A stretch of DNA of 64,000 nucleotides, from NCBI GenBank assembly GCA_035629175.1, contig DASPIL010000107.1:237719-301718 (forward strand), given 5' to 3'. This document shows, in pieces, positions 8,930 to 18,404 of this stretch; within the stretch, counting starts at the first letter, position 1, and each line of letters starts with the position of its first letter. A model generated the notes under the pieces. The model saw nothing but the letters and a program-made list of their open reading frames with translations. It searched no databases and was not told where the DNA came from. This DNA comes from Verrucomicrobiia bacterium (GTDB taxonomy: Bacteria; Verrucomicrobiota; Verrucomicrobiia; Limisphaerales; DASXHY01). The translations under genes and the position numbers were made by a program.

Positions 8930-10189
8930 ATGGCCACGAATTGGATCGATCGCCGGGTTGTTGTGACCGGGATTGGACTTGTTACTCCGCTCGGAAACGA
9001 GGTTGAAGGGTTTTGGAACAATCTCACCAGTGGCCAGTGCGGAATCGATAAGATCACTGCTTTTGATGCCGCTCCGTTTGCAACCCAGATCGCCGGGCAG
9101 GTCAAAGAGTTCGATCCTATTCCGGCGTTTCCATCTCCCAAGGAAGCACGCCGCACGGACCGTTACTCGCAGTTTGGAATTTTCGCAGGCTGGAAGGCCC
9201 TGAAGGATTCAGGTCTCGATCTCAGCAAGACAAACCCCGATGAAATCGGCGTCTTCATTGGCTCGGGAATTGGCGGCCTGGAAACCACGGGCGACCAGAT
9301 GAAGGTGTTGTTGGAGCGGGGTCCGGGACGGCTTTCGCCCTTCATGATTCCGATGCTGATCTCGAACATGGCATCCGGGCTGGTCTCGATGTATTACAAT
9401 TTGCGGGGTCCAAACTTCGCGACCTGTTCCGCATGCGCCACCGCCAACCACGCGCTGGGCGAAGCCTGGCGAACCATCAAAATGGGCGATGCCAAGGCCA
9501 TTCTGGCTGGGGGTGCGGAAGCGGCGATCGTGCCCATCGGCATCGGCGGTTTTTGCGCCATGAAAGCGATGAGCACGCGCAACAACGACCCCAAACGCGC
9601 ATCGCGGCCTTTCGACAAGGATCGCGACGGCTTTGTGATGGGAGAAGGCGCGGGTGTTGTGATGCTCGAGGAGCTGGAGCACGCCAAAGCGCGCGGCGCC
9701 CGGATCTACGCCGAACTCGCCGGCTACGGCAACACCGCCGATGCGCATCACCTTACGGCGCCCTCCCCGGGCGGCGAAGGCGCGGGTCGCTGCATGAAGA
9801 TGGCCTTGCGCAGCGCCGGGCTGAACACGACCGACGTGTCCTATATCAATGCGCATGGCACATCGACTCCGCAGGGGGACATTGCAGAAACCCAGGCGAT
9901 CAAGACCGTGTTCGGAGAACACGCCCGCAAACTCGTGGTGAGTTCAACGAAAGGAGCCACGGGCCATATGCTGGGCGCGGCGGGCGCGGTCGAGATGATC
10001 GCATGCGTAAAGGCGATCCAAACCAACATCGTTCCACCAACGATCAATCTGCAAAATCCCGATCCGGAGTGCGATTTGGATTACGTGCCGAACACCGCGC
10101 GCCAGATGCCGGTGAACGCCATCGTCAACAACTCCTTCGGTTTCGGCGGGCACAACGCCAGCATCATCGCGAAGAAATTCGTCGGTTGA
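8930..10189 (+). CDS. fabF: 3-oxoacyl-ACP synthase II (KAS II)
   Basis: FabF condenses acyl-ACP with malonyl-ACP to elongate fatty acids. The 419-residue thiolase-fold protein has the Cys-His-His triad: nucleophile Cys169 (in SACATANHALGEA), His308 (NAHGTSTPQGD) and His345 (GATGHMLGAAG), with Lys340 nearby. The C-terminal NSFGFGGHNAS motif is complete. Its length and features match FabF rather than the initiating FabH. It follows acpP after a hairpin that covers the place where a Shine-Dalgarno would be; none is visible. It ends the fatty-acid cluster, convergent with the RND pump gene. Confidence 0.96.
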   Translation: MATNWIDRRVVVTGIGLVTPLGNEVEGFWNNLTSGQCGIDKITAFDAAPFATQIAGQVKEFDPIPAFPSPKEARRTDRYSQFGIFAGWKALKDSGLDLSKTNPDEIGVFIGSGIGGLETTGDQMKVLLERGPGRLSPFMIPMLISNMASGLVSMYYNLRGPNFATCSACATANHALGEAWRTIKMGDAKAILAGGAEAAIVPIGIGGFCAMKAMSTRNNDPKRASRPFDKDRDGFVMGEGAGVVMLEELEHAKARGARIYAELAGYGNTADAHHLTAPSPGGEGAGRCMKMALRSAGLNTTDVSYINAHGTSTPQGDIAETQAIKTVFGEHARKLVVSSTKGATGHMLGAAGAVEMIACVKAIQTNIVPPTINLQNPDPECDLDYVPNTARQMPVNAIVNNSFGFGGHNASIIAKKFVG

Positions 10190-10344
10190 TCGAGTGCCTG
10201 CGGCAGTGATATGGGGGACTGAGGTGCGACCGCGGACGCGTTAAGCGTGGGAATGGGTCCAGGCCTCACACCGGTGATGTCCGGGGTTGTTTGCGGATCA
10301 AAGTCCGGGTGTGGCGTAACCGAAAGCCGGTTCGCAGGAATGCT

Positions 10345-13300
10345 TTATTTCACCGGCACTGGCGCGGGATGATGCGCGGTGTGACTCTGGCCCAGTGCGC
10401 CTGCTTCCTCGCCCTGATGCTGTTTTGCGATGAGCACGTAGATGGCAGGAATCACGAGCAGCGTGAAGATGGTGCCCAGCGCCATTCCCGCGACAACGAT
10501 CAGTCCTATCGAATTGCGCGCTGCTGCTCCCGCGCCCGTGACGAGCACGAGCGGGAAATGCCCGGCCACAGTCGCAACGCTCGTCATCAGGACGGGACGC
10601 AATCGCGTGAGCGCCGCCTCGCGCACCGCCGAGATCTTGTCCATGCCGCTGCGTTGCAGTTCATTCGCGAATTCCACGATCAGAATGCCATTCTTTGACA
10701 CCAGTCCCACCAGGGTCACCAGCCCAACCTGCGCATAGATGTTTAGAGTTGTCGTCCATCCGTCGGTCCAGAACGCCATGTTTGGATTCGGGAATTTCAG
10801 GAAGGTAAAAATCAGCGCGCCGAACATCGCCAGCGGCACCGACCCCAGAATGATGATGAATGGATCGCGGAAGCTGTTGAACTGCACAGCGAGGACCAGG
10901 ATGATCAGGATGATCGAGAGTCCCAGCGCGGGTAAGAATTTGTTCCCTTCCGTGCGGAGCTGCCGCGATTCGCCAGTGTAATCGAGCTTGTACCCCGCAG
11001 GCAGAATGGCATTGGACTCCTTCTCGAGAAATGCAAGTGCTTCGTCGAGCGGGCGAACAGCCACGCCGCTGAGCTTGACGGAATTCAACTGCTGGAAGCG
11101 ATTGAGCGCGCGCGGCGTCGTGCGCTTGTTCAACTTGGCGAATGTGTCCAGCGGAATTAACTGGTCGCCGGGGCCTTTGACGTAGGTGTTCTTCAATTGA
11201 TCGGCAGTAAGGCGGTCGGCTCGTTTCATTTGCGGAATGACCTTGTAGCTGCGGCCGCCGAAGTTGAAGCGGTTGACGTAGTTGCCGCCGATTAACGCTG
11301 ACAGGTCCGCGCCAATCGTCTGCATGTCGAGTCCCAGCGAAGCGACCTTGTCGCGATCGAGTTCCAGTTCAACTTCGGGTTGGTCAACCTTCGTGTCGAT
11401 TTCCGGAGGGAACGCAAACAAACCACTCGCCGCAGCCTTCTCTTGAATCTGCTGCGCGAAGCCCAGAATTTCGGCGGGTTCCGCCGTGGCGGAAATTATA
11501 AATTCCACAGGGAAATCGCCGCCACCAGGCAACGCAGCCGGCGTGACGAAGAAAGTGCGAATGCCGGGAATTTCACTGACCGACTGCTGCACCTGCGGAA
11601 CGATCTCAAACACGCTGCGCTCACGTTCGCCCCAGGGTTTCAGGACCAGGCCGGAAATGCCGTTGTCCGGAAACGTCAGTTGGAACGTTCGATCCGCCTC
11701 GGGAATGCTCATTAGCCTTCGATTCACTTCCTCGGTGTAGAACGTCGTTTGATCAATCGTCGCATCGGCAGGAGCTGTCACAATCCCAAGAGCAAATCCC
11801 TGGTCCTCTGCCGGCGCGAGTTCCGCCGACGAAAACATGAAGAGGGGAACCGACAGCAAGCTCAGCCCGATCCACAGCACGTACACCGCAGGTCGGGCGT
11901 TGAGCGTCACATCCAGGAGGCGGGCATATCCCCGGCGCAAACGATCGAATCCATGATTGATGCGGCCCGCCAATCCGGCTTCCTCGCTGCCAGGTTTCAG
12001 CAATTTGGCGCACATGAGCGGCGACAGCGTGAGAGCAACAACTCCCGAAATGAACACCGCGCCAGCCAATGTGAGCGCAAATTCCTGGAACAGCGATCCC
12101 GTGAGCCCTCCCTGAAACGCAATCGGCGCATACACGGCGGCCAATGTAATGGTCATGGCGATGATTGGCCCGACCAGCTCGCGAGCACCGAGTACGGCCG
12201 CTTTCAACGGCGTTTGTCCTTCTCGGATATGACGCTCCACGTTCTCGACCACGACAATCGCATCATCCACGACCAGTCCGACGGACAAGACGATGGCGAG
12301 CAGCGTCAGGAGATTCAGCGAGAAACCAAAAATCTGCATCAGGAAGACCGCGCCAATCAGCGATACGGGAATGGCAACGAGCGGAATCAGCACCGATCGC
12401 AGCGAGCCGAGGAAGAGGAAAATGACGACGGCCACGATCAACAGCGTTTCAGACAAAGTCTTGATTACTTCATGGATCGCGTCATCGATGTATTTGGTCG
12501 CGTCGTAGGCGATCTTCGCCTCCAGACCCGAGGGCAACTCGTTCTGAATCGCTGCAATCTCTTCCCGCACCCGGCTCATGACGTCGAGGGAGTTTGCATT
12601 GGGAAGCGGCCAGACGCCCATGAACACAGCGCGCTCGCCATTGAACCGCACTTCGGAATCATAATCCTCGGCGCCCATTTCGATATCTGCGACATCGCGC
12701 AAACGGACCAGGGAATCCCCCGCGTCGCGAATGACCAGATTCCGGAACTCCTCCACTGAGCGAAGATCGGTATTCGCCGTGAGATTCACCTGAACGAGGG
12801 CGCCTTTCGTGCGGCCTACGGCCGATAGATAGTTATTGGCCGCGAGCGACTCGCGCACTTCATCCGGGCTGATCCCGTACGCCGCGAGCCTGTCCGTCTT
12901 AAGCCAGATCCGCATCGCGAACGTGCGTCCGCCGAGAATGTCAGCCCGCTGCACACCTTCCAGCGCGGACAAACGCGGTTGCACGACCCGCACGAGGTAA
13001 TCCGTGATCTGGTTTGCTTCGAGAATTTCCGATGTGAAACTCAAGTACGCGGAGGCAAATCGCGAATCGGCGGTTTCGATGTTGATGATGGGAACTTCCG
13101 CCTCAGGCGGCAGGTCGTTACGCACCTGGTTCACCTTGGAATTGATCTCCGAGAGGGCCTTGTTCGCATCGTAGTTGAGGCGCAGGCGCGCGGTAATGGT
13201 CGACAATCCCAGAGCGCTGCTCGATTGCAGATATTCAATGCCGTCCGCGGCGGCAATGGCGCGCTCCAGCGGTTGCGTGATGAAACCGCGCACCAGTTCT

Positions 13301-13470
13301 GCGCTTGCGCCAACATAGACCGTGGTGACCGTGACCGTCGCGTTTTCGCTTTTCGGATACTGCCGGACGTTCAACGTTTTGATGGCCGTGAAACCGGCCA
13401 GCAGGATGATCAAGTTGACGACGAGCGCCAGAACCGGCCGCCGTATGAAGATATCGGTAATCGACTTCAT
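10345..13470 (-). CDS. RND-family multidrug efflux pump, inner-membrane subunit
   Basis: This AcrB/MexB-like proton antiporter of 1041 residues starts MKSITDIFIRRPVLALVVN, the typical first transmembrane helix. The usual two sets of transmembrane helices are separated by large periplasmic loops. The proton-relay aspartates D402 and D403 lie in LSVGLVVDDAIVVVENVERH. A second-half family motif is LVGLVSKNGILIVEFANELQ. The open frame extends 73 codons upstream, but that part lies over the adaptor gene, so the ATG at 13470 is used. It is downstream of the adaptor and the TetR gene on the same strand. No outer-membrane channel gene is in the unit, so a TolC-like partner must be encoded elsewhere. 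The substrate is unknown. Confidence 0.94.
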   Translation of the reverse strand: MKSITDIFIRRPVLALVVNLIILLAGFTAIKTLNVRQYPKSENATVTVTTVYVGASAELVRGFITQPLERAIAAADGIEYLQSSSALGLSTITARLRLNYDANKALSEINSKVNQVRNDLPPEAEVPIINIETADSRFASAYLSFTSEILEANQITDYLVRVVQPRLSALEGVQRADILGGRTFAMRIWLKTDRLAAYGISPDEVRESLAANNYLSAVGRTKGALVQVNLTANTDLRSVEEFRNLVIRDAGDSLVRLRDVADIEMGAEDYDSEVRFNGERAVFMGVWPLPNANSLDVMSRVREEIAAIQNELPSGLEAKIAYDATKYIDDAIHEVIKTLSETLLIVAVVIFLFLGSLRSVLIPLVAIPVSLIGAVFLMQIFGFSLNLLTLLAIVLSVGLVVDDAIVVVENVERHIREGQTPLKAAVLGARELVGPIIAMTITLAAVYAPIAFQGGLTGSLFQEFALTLAGAVFISGVVALTLSPLMCAKLLKPGSEEAGLAGRINHGFDRLRRGYARLLDVTLNARPAVYVLWIGLSLLSVPLFMFSSAELAPAEDQGFALGIVTAPADATIDQTTFYTEEVNRRLMSIPEADRTFQLTFPDNGISGLVLKPWGERERSVFEIVPQVQQSVSEIPGIRTFFVTPAALPGGGDFPVEFIISATAEPAEILGFAQQIQEKAAASGLFAFPPEIDTKVDQPEVELELDRDKVASLGLDMQTIGADLSALIGGNYVNRFNFGGRSYKVIPQMKRADRLTADQLKNTYVKGPGDQLIPLDTFAKLNKRTTPRALNRFQQLNSVKLSGVAVRPLDEALAFLEKESNAILPAGYKLDYTGESRQLRTEGNKFLPALGLSIILIILVLAVQFNSFRDPFIIILGSVPLAMFGALIFTFLKFPNPNMAFWTDGWTTTLNIYAQVGLVTLVGLVSKNGILIVEFANELQRSGMDKISAVREAALTRLRPVLMTSVATVAGHFPLVLVTGAGAAARNSIGLIVVAGMALGTIFTLLVIPAIYVLIAKQHQGEEAGALGQSHTAHHPAPVPVK

Positions 13471-13498
13471 CGTATGTCTTTCGTGTCGATGGCGGTGA

Positions 13499-14623
13499 TC
13501 AGCGGTCAGGCGGACGGGGGGCTTCGTTGGCGGGCGGTGCAATATCGTTGTTCTCGGCAACCGCCATGCCGTTGCGCAATTTGAAAACTCCCGAGGCGGC
13601 GACCTTGGTGCCGGGCTGCAGGCCGGTCTCAACCGAAACGAAATCGCCCAGAGCGCGGCCGGTTCGCACAAATTGTTGACGCACAACAAGCCCTGGGCTG
13701 GCAGAGTTGGTTCCCTTTTCGATGACGTAGACTGAGTCGCCGTAAGGCGCGCTCAGGATCGACGTTGCGGGGATGATCAGGACCTTCTGTTCCACTGGAA
13801 GCAACACTTCAACACGAGCAAACATTCCCGGCCGCAGCAGTTGCTCCGCGTTTTCCAGTGTTGCCTGCAGGCGGATGCTTCGCGTGCTGGCCTGGAGGTC
13901 GGGATTGATGGCCGTGAGAACCCCGTCAAACTGCCGCTTCGAGTAAGTGTCCGTGGTGACGCGCACCTTCATTCCCGGTTTCAAACGCGACAACTCCTGC
14001 TGGGGCAGTGAAAAATCGGCGTAGACGGGAGCGAGGGATTGAAGCGACACAATGGGTTTGCCGGTTTCAACGTACTCCCCGAGGTTCACCTGCCGGATTC
14101 CCAATTGCCCCCCAAACGGAGCGCGGAGGGTCTTCTTCTGAATTGCCGCGCGGACGGCATCCGCATTCGCCTGCGCCTGCTTGAGCGTGGCTTCCGAAGT
14201 GTCTACTTCCGATTGCGACACCGTGTTGTCGGACCGCAACTGCCGCATGCGTTCGGCATTGATGCGGGCGAGGTTTGCCTGCGCTTCGATCGCGCGCAGT
14301 TGAGCCTCTTCGGTGGAGGTGTCCAGGCGAATCAGCAGGTCCCCTTTCTTCACCATGGCACCGGACTCGAACGCGATTTCGCTCACCGTCCCCGCGACCT
14401 CGGGTGTGATCGTGACGCCTTGCACGGCGGAAATGGAACCGATGGCCGCGAGCGTTTCCTGCCAGGTCTGCTCGCGCGCGATGGCGGACGAAACCGTTTC
14501 GGGAGGTGCGGTGAAGGATTCACCCGCTGCCATCAGCGTTTGGATCTGCAACAACTTGATCCCCGCCAGACTCGCCAACATGATCACGACAATAAATGTC
14601 GAGAGCGCAATTTTCCGTTTCAT
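13499..14623 (-). CDS. Efflux periplasmic adaptor (membrane fusion protein)
   Basis: This 374-residue HlyD/AcrA-type protein links the RND pump to an outer-membrane channel. An N-terminal membrane anchor (about 7-25) is followed by the first lipoyl half (GTVSEIAFESGAMVKKGDLLIRLD), a helical hairpin (about 95-150, rich in A, Q and E), the second lipoyl half (LRAPFGGQLGIRQVNLGEYVETGKPIVSL), a beta-barrel and a membrane-proximal domain. No lipobox cysteine is seen, so it is probably anchored by its N-terminal helix. The stop lies 28 bases before the pump start, and its own start is 27 bases after the TetR stop, so the three genes form one unit. Confidence 0.92.
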   Translation of the reverse strand: MKRKIALSTFIVVIMLASLAGIKLLQIQTLMAAGESFTAPPETVSSAIAREQTWQETLAAIGSISAVQGVTITPEVAGTVSEIAFESGAMVKKGDLLIRLDTSTEEAQLRAIEAQANLARINAERMRQLRSDNTVSQSEVDTSEATLKQAQANADAVRAAIQKKTLRAPFGGQLGIRQVNLGEYVETGKPIVSLQSLAPVYADFSLPQQELSRLKPGMKVRVTTDTYSKRQFDGVLTAINPDLQASTRSIRLQATLENAEQLLRPGMFARVEVLLPVEQKVLIIPATSILSAPYGDSVYVIEKGTNSASPGLVVRQQFVRTGRALGDFVSVETGLQPGTKVAASGVFKLRNGMAVAENNDIAPPANEAPRPPDR

Positions 14624-14650
14624 GTAAAAGTTCCTTCGATTGAGAGCTGG

Positions 14651-15265
14651 TTAAGCTGCGCGCTTTTTTGCGGCAGCGCCAGCCAAAAACATTTCGGCGA
14701 CCCGCCCAGCTGTCTTGCGATCCAGCGTGCGGTCGGGGCTCATCAACAACGCCACGAGATGCGCGTTGAGTTGCCCGTAAAAGACAAATGCCAGCTCGCG
14801 GCTGTCAAAGCGCTTGTCCAACAACCCGGCTGAATGGGCCTTCCGCATCAGCCCATGAATAAACTCAAAGTTTCGCTCGCATTTTTCGGAACACTTCAGC
14901 CCGGCTGGGACCTCCCCCGGCGCGGCAAAGGCTGTGGCGAAGGCGATGCGCATCAGCTCCCGGTTTTTTTGCACGTAATCGGAAAGGGACGCCATGATCT
15001 CGACGAGCTGCGCCTTGAAATCCGGCGAGCGGCGGCAGGCGGCCTGCATCAATCGATATCGCTCATCGTGAGCCTCGTCGACGAGCGATTGGAAGAGGCC
15101 GGCCTTGTCCTTGAAATAATAGTAGAGCGCGGGTTTCGAAACAGCGGCGTCATTTACGATCTGCTGCACTGAAGTCGCGGAGTAGCCGCTGTGCGCGAAG
15201 TGCTTCAGCGCCGCTTGCAGGATCTGCTCGCGGGTAACCGAAACATTGCTGCTGGGATTGGACAT
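14651..15265 (-). CDS. TetR-family transcriptional regulator
   Basis: This 204-residue repressor-type protein has a TetR helix-turn-helix at about residues 31-50 (TSVQQIVNDAAVSKPALYYYFKDKAGLF). The rest is an alpha-helical ligand-binding domain with no recognised specificity. It is the first gene of the regulator - adaptor - pump unit. A palindrome that fits a TetR operator lies five bases before its start codon, so autoregulation, and with it control of the pump, is likely. Loss of binding on drug exposure would be the usual logic, but the inducer is unknown. Confidence 0.9.
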   Translation of the reverse strand: MSNPSSNVSVTREQILQAALKHFAHSGYSATSVQQIVNDAAVSKPALYYYFKDKAGLFQSLVDEAHDERYRLMQAACRRSPDFKAQLVEIMASLSDYVQKNRELMRIAFATAFAAPGEVPAGLKCSEKCERNFEFIHGLMRKAHSAGLLDKRFDSRELAFVFYGQLNAHLVALLMSPDRTLDRKTAGRVAEMFLAGAAAKKRAA

Positions 15266-15269
15266 AGCC

Positions 15270-15281
15270 TACCGAACGGTA
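15270..15281. promoter_or_regulatory. Probable TetR operator (TACCGAACGGTA)
   Basis: TACCG and CGGTA form an inverted repeat with a two-base centre, a layout seen in many operators of AcrR/TetR-type efflux repressors. It lies just upstream of the TetR start at 15265 on the reverse strand, where it would overlap the promoter or start of the efflux unit. Confidence 0.6.
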
Positions 15282-15364
15282 AGTAGACATGACGCGCCGC
15301 GTCAATGCTTTTCCACGGTTTAAGTTTGAGAATGCCGTGTTGACGGCCGCGCGGCCGATGCCAA

Positions 15365-15664
15365 TCAGGGTTTCGCGCTGTCGCGGCCGTCGCCTGGTAA
15401 GTGCGACCGCGCTTTTGTTTTTGTCAGGTAACGCAACAGCGAACCTAGGCCGGAGTAGCGGAATGATGGATCGACATACCGCTCGAGGACATAGAAGGCA
15501 AAGTAGTAGGCGCGGCAACTGGCCCAGATCGTCAAGGCGAGAATTACTGCCGTCCCGGCCTCGGGGTTTTGAATCAGGATCACAGCCGATCCGATCAAGG
15601 CGATGGCGATGAAGAGGATTGCCTTCAACCACATCAGGCGCGTGCTTTTCAGGTCAGCGGCCAT
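15365..15664 (-). CDS. Small membrane protein, unknown function
   Basis: This 99-residue protein has two likely transmembrane helices, at about 12-31 (WLKAILFIAIALIGSAVILI) and 37-60 (GTAVILALTIWASCRAYYFAFYVL), and a basic C-terminal tail (TKTKARSHLPGDGRDSAKP) likely to be cytoplasmic. The middle carries FYVLERYVDPSFRYSGLGSLLRYL. I do not recognise a characterised family. It starts inside the last codons of the upstream Nudix gene (11-base overlap), so translation is probably coupled. Confidence 0.65.
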   Translation of the reverse strand: MAADLKSTRLMWLKAILFIAIALIGSAVILIQNPEAGTAVILALTIWASCRAYYFAFYVLERYVDPSFRYSGLGSLLRYLTKTKARSHLPGDGRDSAKP

Positions 15665-16169
15665 CGTACGTCAGGCTCCTGAATCGCCGCCACAGGAAGG
15701 CGAACGCGGGTGCGAAGTCTTGTGGATGCTGGAGAACCGAAAGGTCCACGGCGCCAGCATCCCGCCACTCGCCCTTCTCAACCTCTTCCACATTCAACTC
15801 GAAGGGTCCCTCTGCCGCGCAACGATACACCCAGACAAACTCCTGATCGGTTTCGTCGCACGCGTCGATTTTGAACACACGTTGCGGCGGCGGGGTGACG
15901 ATCAGCCCGATTTCCTCCTGAAGTTCGCGAACTGATGTCGTGTCATAATCCTCGCCGGCGTCGACATGTCCCGATGCCGAGGAGTCCCACACGCCCGGAT
16001 GGCGGTCCTTTTTCATCGACCGCTTCTGCAGGAAAATTTGCCCGCGGGCATTGAATACCAGCACATGCACAGCGCGATGCAACAGGCCGAGGCGATGAAC
16101 CTCGCTTCGAGGCTTTTGGCCGATGACTTCGTCGCGCTCATTCACCACATCAAAAATGTCTTCAGGCAT
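15654..16169 (-). CDS. Nudix hydrolase, isopentenyl-isomerase-like (YfcD type)
   Basis: This 171-residue protein has a complete Nudix box: G67, E73, then R81-E82-L83-Q84-E85-E86-x-G88 (RELQEEIGL). Nudix enzymes cleave nucleoside diphosphates linked to another group, or related pyrophosphates. The N-terminal DIFDVVNERDEVIGQKPRSEVHRLGLLHRAVHVLVF and later HPGVWDSSASGHVDAGE match the subgroup related to isopentenyl diphosphate isomerase (E. coli YfcD-like). A true isomerase role is not supported, since the rest of the isomerase active site is not recognisable. The substrate is unknown. It overlaps the small membrane protein gene by 11 bases. Confidence 0.85.
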   Translation of the reverse strand: MPEDIFDVVNERDEVIGQKPRSEVHRLGLLHRAVHVLVFNARGQIFLQKRSMKKDRHPGVWDSSASGHVDAGEDYDTTSVRELQEEIGLIVTPPPQRVFKIDACDETDQEFVWVYRCAAEGPFELNVEEVEKGEWRDAGAVDLSVLQHPQDFAPAFAFLWRRFRSLTYDGR

Positions 16170-16221
16170 AACGTTCGCGATGGAATTTGGTGACGTTGCG
16201 GTGGCTGGATTAAATGGGGCT

Positions 16222-17106
16222 TCAATGCAGGAGTTCCGTGAGCGCGACGAATTGGTCGAGGCTCAGTTTTTCAGCGCGTTCCTGCGGTGAAATCTTGAGC
16301 GTGGCAAAAGCATCGTTGAGCTTGTCCAGCGGCCAGTTCTGCTTCAATAACTTCAGCATCATCTTTCGCCGCTGGGAGAACGCGGTTTTGACAAGGCGCA
16401 CAAATGTTCGCCGCTGGTCACCTTGCAGCAGGAGCGTCGGACGCCGCACCAATGTAACGCATCCCGAATCGACGCCGGGTTCGGGAAAGAAGCAGCTCGA
16501 GGGAATCTTGAAGACAGCGCGTGGCTCAAAATCCAGCTGAACCAGCAGCGTCAGCACTCCGTAATCGTCATCGTCGGCCTGGGCCATCAAACGTTTGGCA
16601 ACCTCAAACTGCAGGGTTGCCACCAGCCGCTGTGGAGAACGCTCGCCCTGCGCCAGCTCAACCAGGATCGGGGAGGCCACGGAATAAGGCAGGTTCGCCA
16701 CCAACTTCCATTCACTCCAATCGCGCGGCGCATGCTGCAGGTAATCCAGGGCGTCGTCATGACGAACACGCAGGATCGCCTGCTCCGGCCCCCCGGGACG
16801 TTCCGTCTGCGCCTCGGCAGACCGCTGCGTGGAGTCAACGATGGCCGCGGGAAAGCGTTGTTGCAGAACGTCAAAGAGCCGCTGGTCTTTTTCAATCGCA
16901 AAGACCTCTCCCGCCTTCTCGACGAGACGTTCGGTCAACGGCCCCAGGCCCGGCCCGATTTCCAGAACTTTGTCGGTCGAACACAGCTCGCTCGCGGCGA
17001 CGATCCGATCCAGTTGATGTTCATCGTGAAGGAAGTTTTGCCCCAGGGACTTGGTTAACTGGATATCCTCTCGCGCCAGCCATTCGCGAATTTCGTTCAG
17101 TTTCAT
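16222..17106 (-). CDS. rsmA: 16S rRNA (adenine1518-N6/adenine1519-N6)-dimethyltransferase
   Basis: RsmA (KsgA) dimethylates two adjacent adenines near the 3' end of 16S rRNA during late 30S assembly. The N-terminal KSLGQNFLHDEHQLDRIV is a family hallmark. The SAM-binding motif I EIGPGLG is at 49-55 and the catalytic NLPY at 138-141, followed by SVASPIL. At 294 residues it is a little long. Residues about 90-112 (rich in Q, E and P) form an extra loop between SAM-binding strands that is not usual in KsgA. The start codon overlaps the stop of the upstream aminotransferase gene by four bases, suggesting coupling. Confidence 0.93.
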   Translation of the reverse strand: MKLNEIREWLAREDIQLTKSLGQNFLHDEHQLDRIVAASELCSTDKVLEIGPGLGPLTERLVEKAGEVFAIEKDQRLFDVLQQRFPAAIVDSTQRSAEAQTERPGGPEQAILRVRHDDALDYLQHAPRDWSEWKLVANLPYSVASPILVELAQGERSPQRLVATLQFEVAKRLMAQADDDDYGVLTLLVQLDFEPRAVFKIPSSCFFPEPGVDSGCVTLVRRPTLLLQGDQRRTFVRLVKTAFSQRRKMMLKLLKQNWPLDKLNDAFATLKISPQERAEKLSLDQFVALTELLH

Positions 17107-18401
17107 TGCTGGTTCAAAACTTCGGCGAGCGCTGCCGATGTTTCAGAGAGTTGTTGCCTGCTGATCGTGAGAGGCGGAGTGAAGCTGATGATGTTGCCGC
17201 GCTCTCCTTCCGGCAGGAGAATATAACCCCGCTGAAGCATCGCCTTGATCGCTTTCAGGGCCGCAGCTGTGGCCGGTTTTCCGTCGGCCGCTCGCAATTC
17301 GAGGCCCACCATCAGGCCAATACCACGTGCCAGCATGTGCAATCCTGTCATTGGCAGTTGCGCCTGCAACTCTTGAAGCAGGAATTCGCCGAGACTGCTG
17401 CTTTGCTCCGCCAGTGCATGGGTTTCGATTTCGTCGATGTGCGCGAGTGCCATCGCGCACCCGACAGGATGCCCCAGAAAGGTGCTGGTATGGATCGCCT
17501 CGCCTGTTGACTCCGGCCAGGCGGCATCCATGACATCCGCTTTGCCGACGCATGCCGACAACGGGAAACCGCCCGTCAGGGCTTTGCCCAGGCAGATCAC
17601 GTCCGGCACCACGGCATCGTGTTCGCACGCGAACATCCTGCCCGTGCGGCCGAAGCCAGTGTAAATTTCGTCGAGAATCAACAGCGCCTTGTGTTCGTCA
17701 CAAAGCCGGCGGAGCAGTCGCAGGAATTCCGGCGGGGGAACATTGATTCCGCCTCGCGCCTGAATCGGTTCAACGAGAATCGCGCCCACCCAGCCGCGTT
17801 GAAAAATACGGCGGATTAGCAGTTCGATAATGGGCAGATCGGCGGCGCGTGACGGGAATTGGACGAAATGCCCGAACTCCTTCAGCTGCATTTTGAAAGG
17901 ACCGCGGAAATGTTCCCGATGCGTCGTGTTCAATGAACCGTAGCCGAGGCCGTGGTACCCCCCGTGAAACGCGATCACACCGTGCCGGCCAGTTGCAAGC
18001 ATCGCGGTTTTCAAGGCTGCCTCAACGGCCTCGAATCCAGAATTGCAGAAAATGGTTTTTCCGTGCAGCCATCGCCCGGGAGCTTGCCAGCGCTCGAACG
18101 TGACGCGACTGAGTGTGCGGGCCAGCTCGGCCTTCCGCGCGTGCGGGTGCACATCGCCCATTGCATGGACGAGCGTTCCCAACTGCTGCCGCGCTGCTTC
18201 GACGACACGCGGATTCGCGTGGCCCGCGGCAGCCACCCCGAAAGCAGCCGTGAGGTCGAGGTACTTGCGACCCTCCGCATCCCACACATGCACGCCCTTC
18301 GCCTTGGCCCACACGATCGGCCACGAACCGTCAGGCTCGACATGCAGCACGTTGCGCGATTCGTAGGTTCGGAGCAGGTCAATGGTTTCGCGCGTATTCA
18401 T
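17103..18401 (-). CDS. Class III pyridoxal-phosphate aminotransferase
   Basis: This 432-residue fold-type I enzyme resembles acetylornithine, 4-aminobutyrate and related omega-amino aminotransferases. Visible features are the phosphate-binding NSGFEAVEAALKTA (about 120-133), HGGYHG (146-151), the cofactor-contacting Asp244 in LLILDEIYTGFGRTG, and the PLP lysine K273 in CLGKALTGGFPLSA. The C-terminus ends in the usual FTPPLTIS region. The donor and acceptor cannot be named: no arginine, biotin or heme genes lie around it. It lies between queE and rsmA, overlapping rsmA by four bases, and its start is four bases after the queE stop. Confidence 0.88.
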   Translation of the reverse strand: MNTRETIDLLRTYESRNVLHVEPDGSWPIVWAKAKGVHVWDAEGRKYLDLTAAFGVAAAGHANPRVVEAARQQLGTLVHAMGDVHPHARKAELARTLSRVTFERWQAPGRWLHGKTIFCNSGFEAVEAALKTAMLATGRHGVIAFHGGYHGLGYGSLNTTHREHFRGPFKMQLKEFGHFVQFPSRAADLPIIELLIRRIFQRGWVGAILVEPIQARGGINVPPPEFLRLLRRLCDEHKALLILDEIYTGFGRTGRMFACEHDAVVPDVICLGKALTGGFPLSACVGKADVMDAAWPESTGEAIHTSTFLGHPVGCAMALAHIDEIETHALAEQSSSLGEFLLQELQAQLPMTGLHMLARGIGLMVGLELRAADGKPATAAALKAIKAMLQRGYILLPEGERGNIISFTPPLTISRQQLSETSAALAEVLNQQ

Positions 18402-18404
18402 CGC

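Noticed and set aside
13471..13689. N-terminal extension of the RND pump open frame
   Set aside because: These 73 codons lie over the adaptor gene in another frame, and the family starts at the ATG at 13470.
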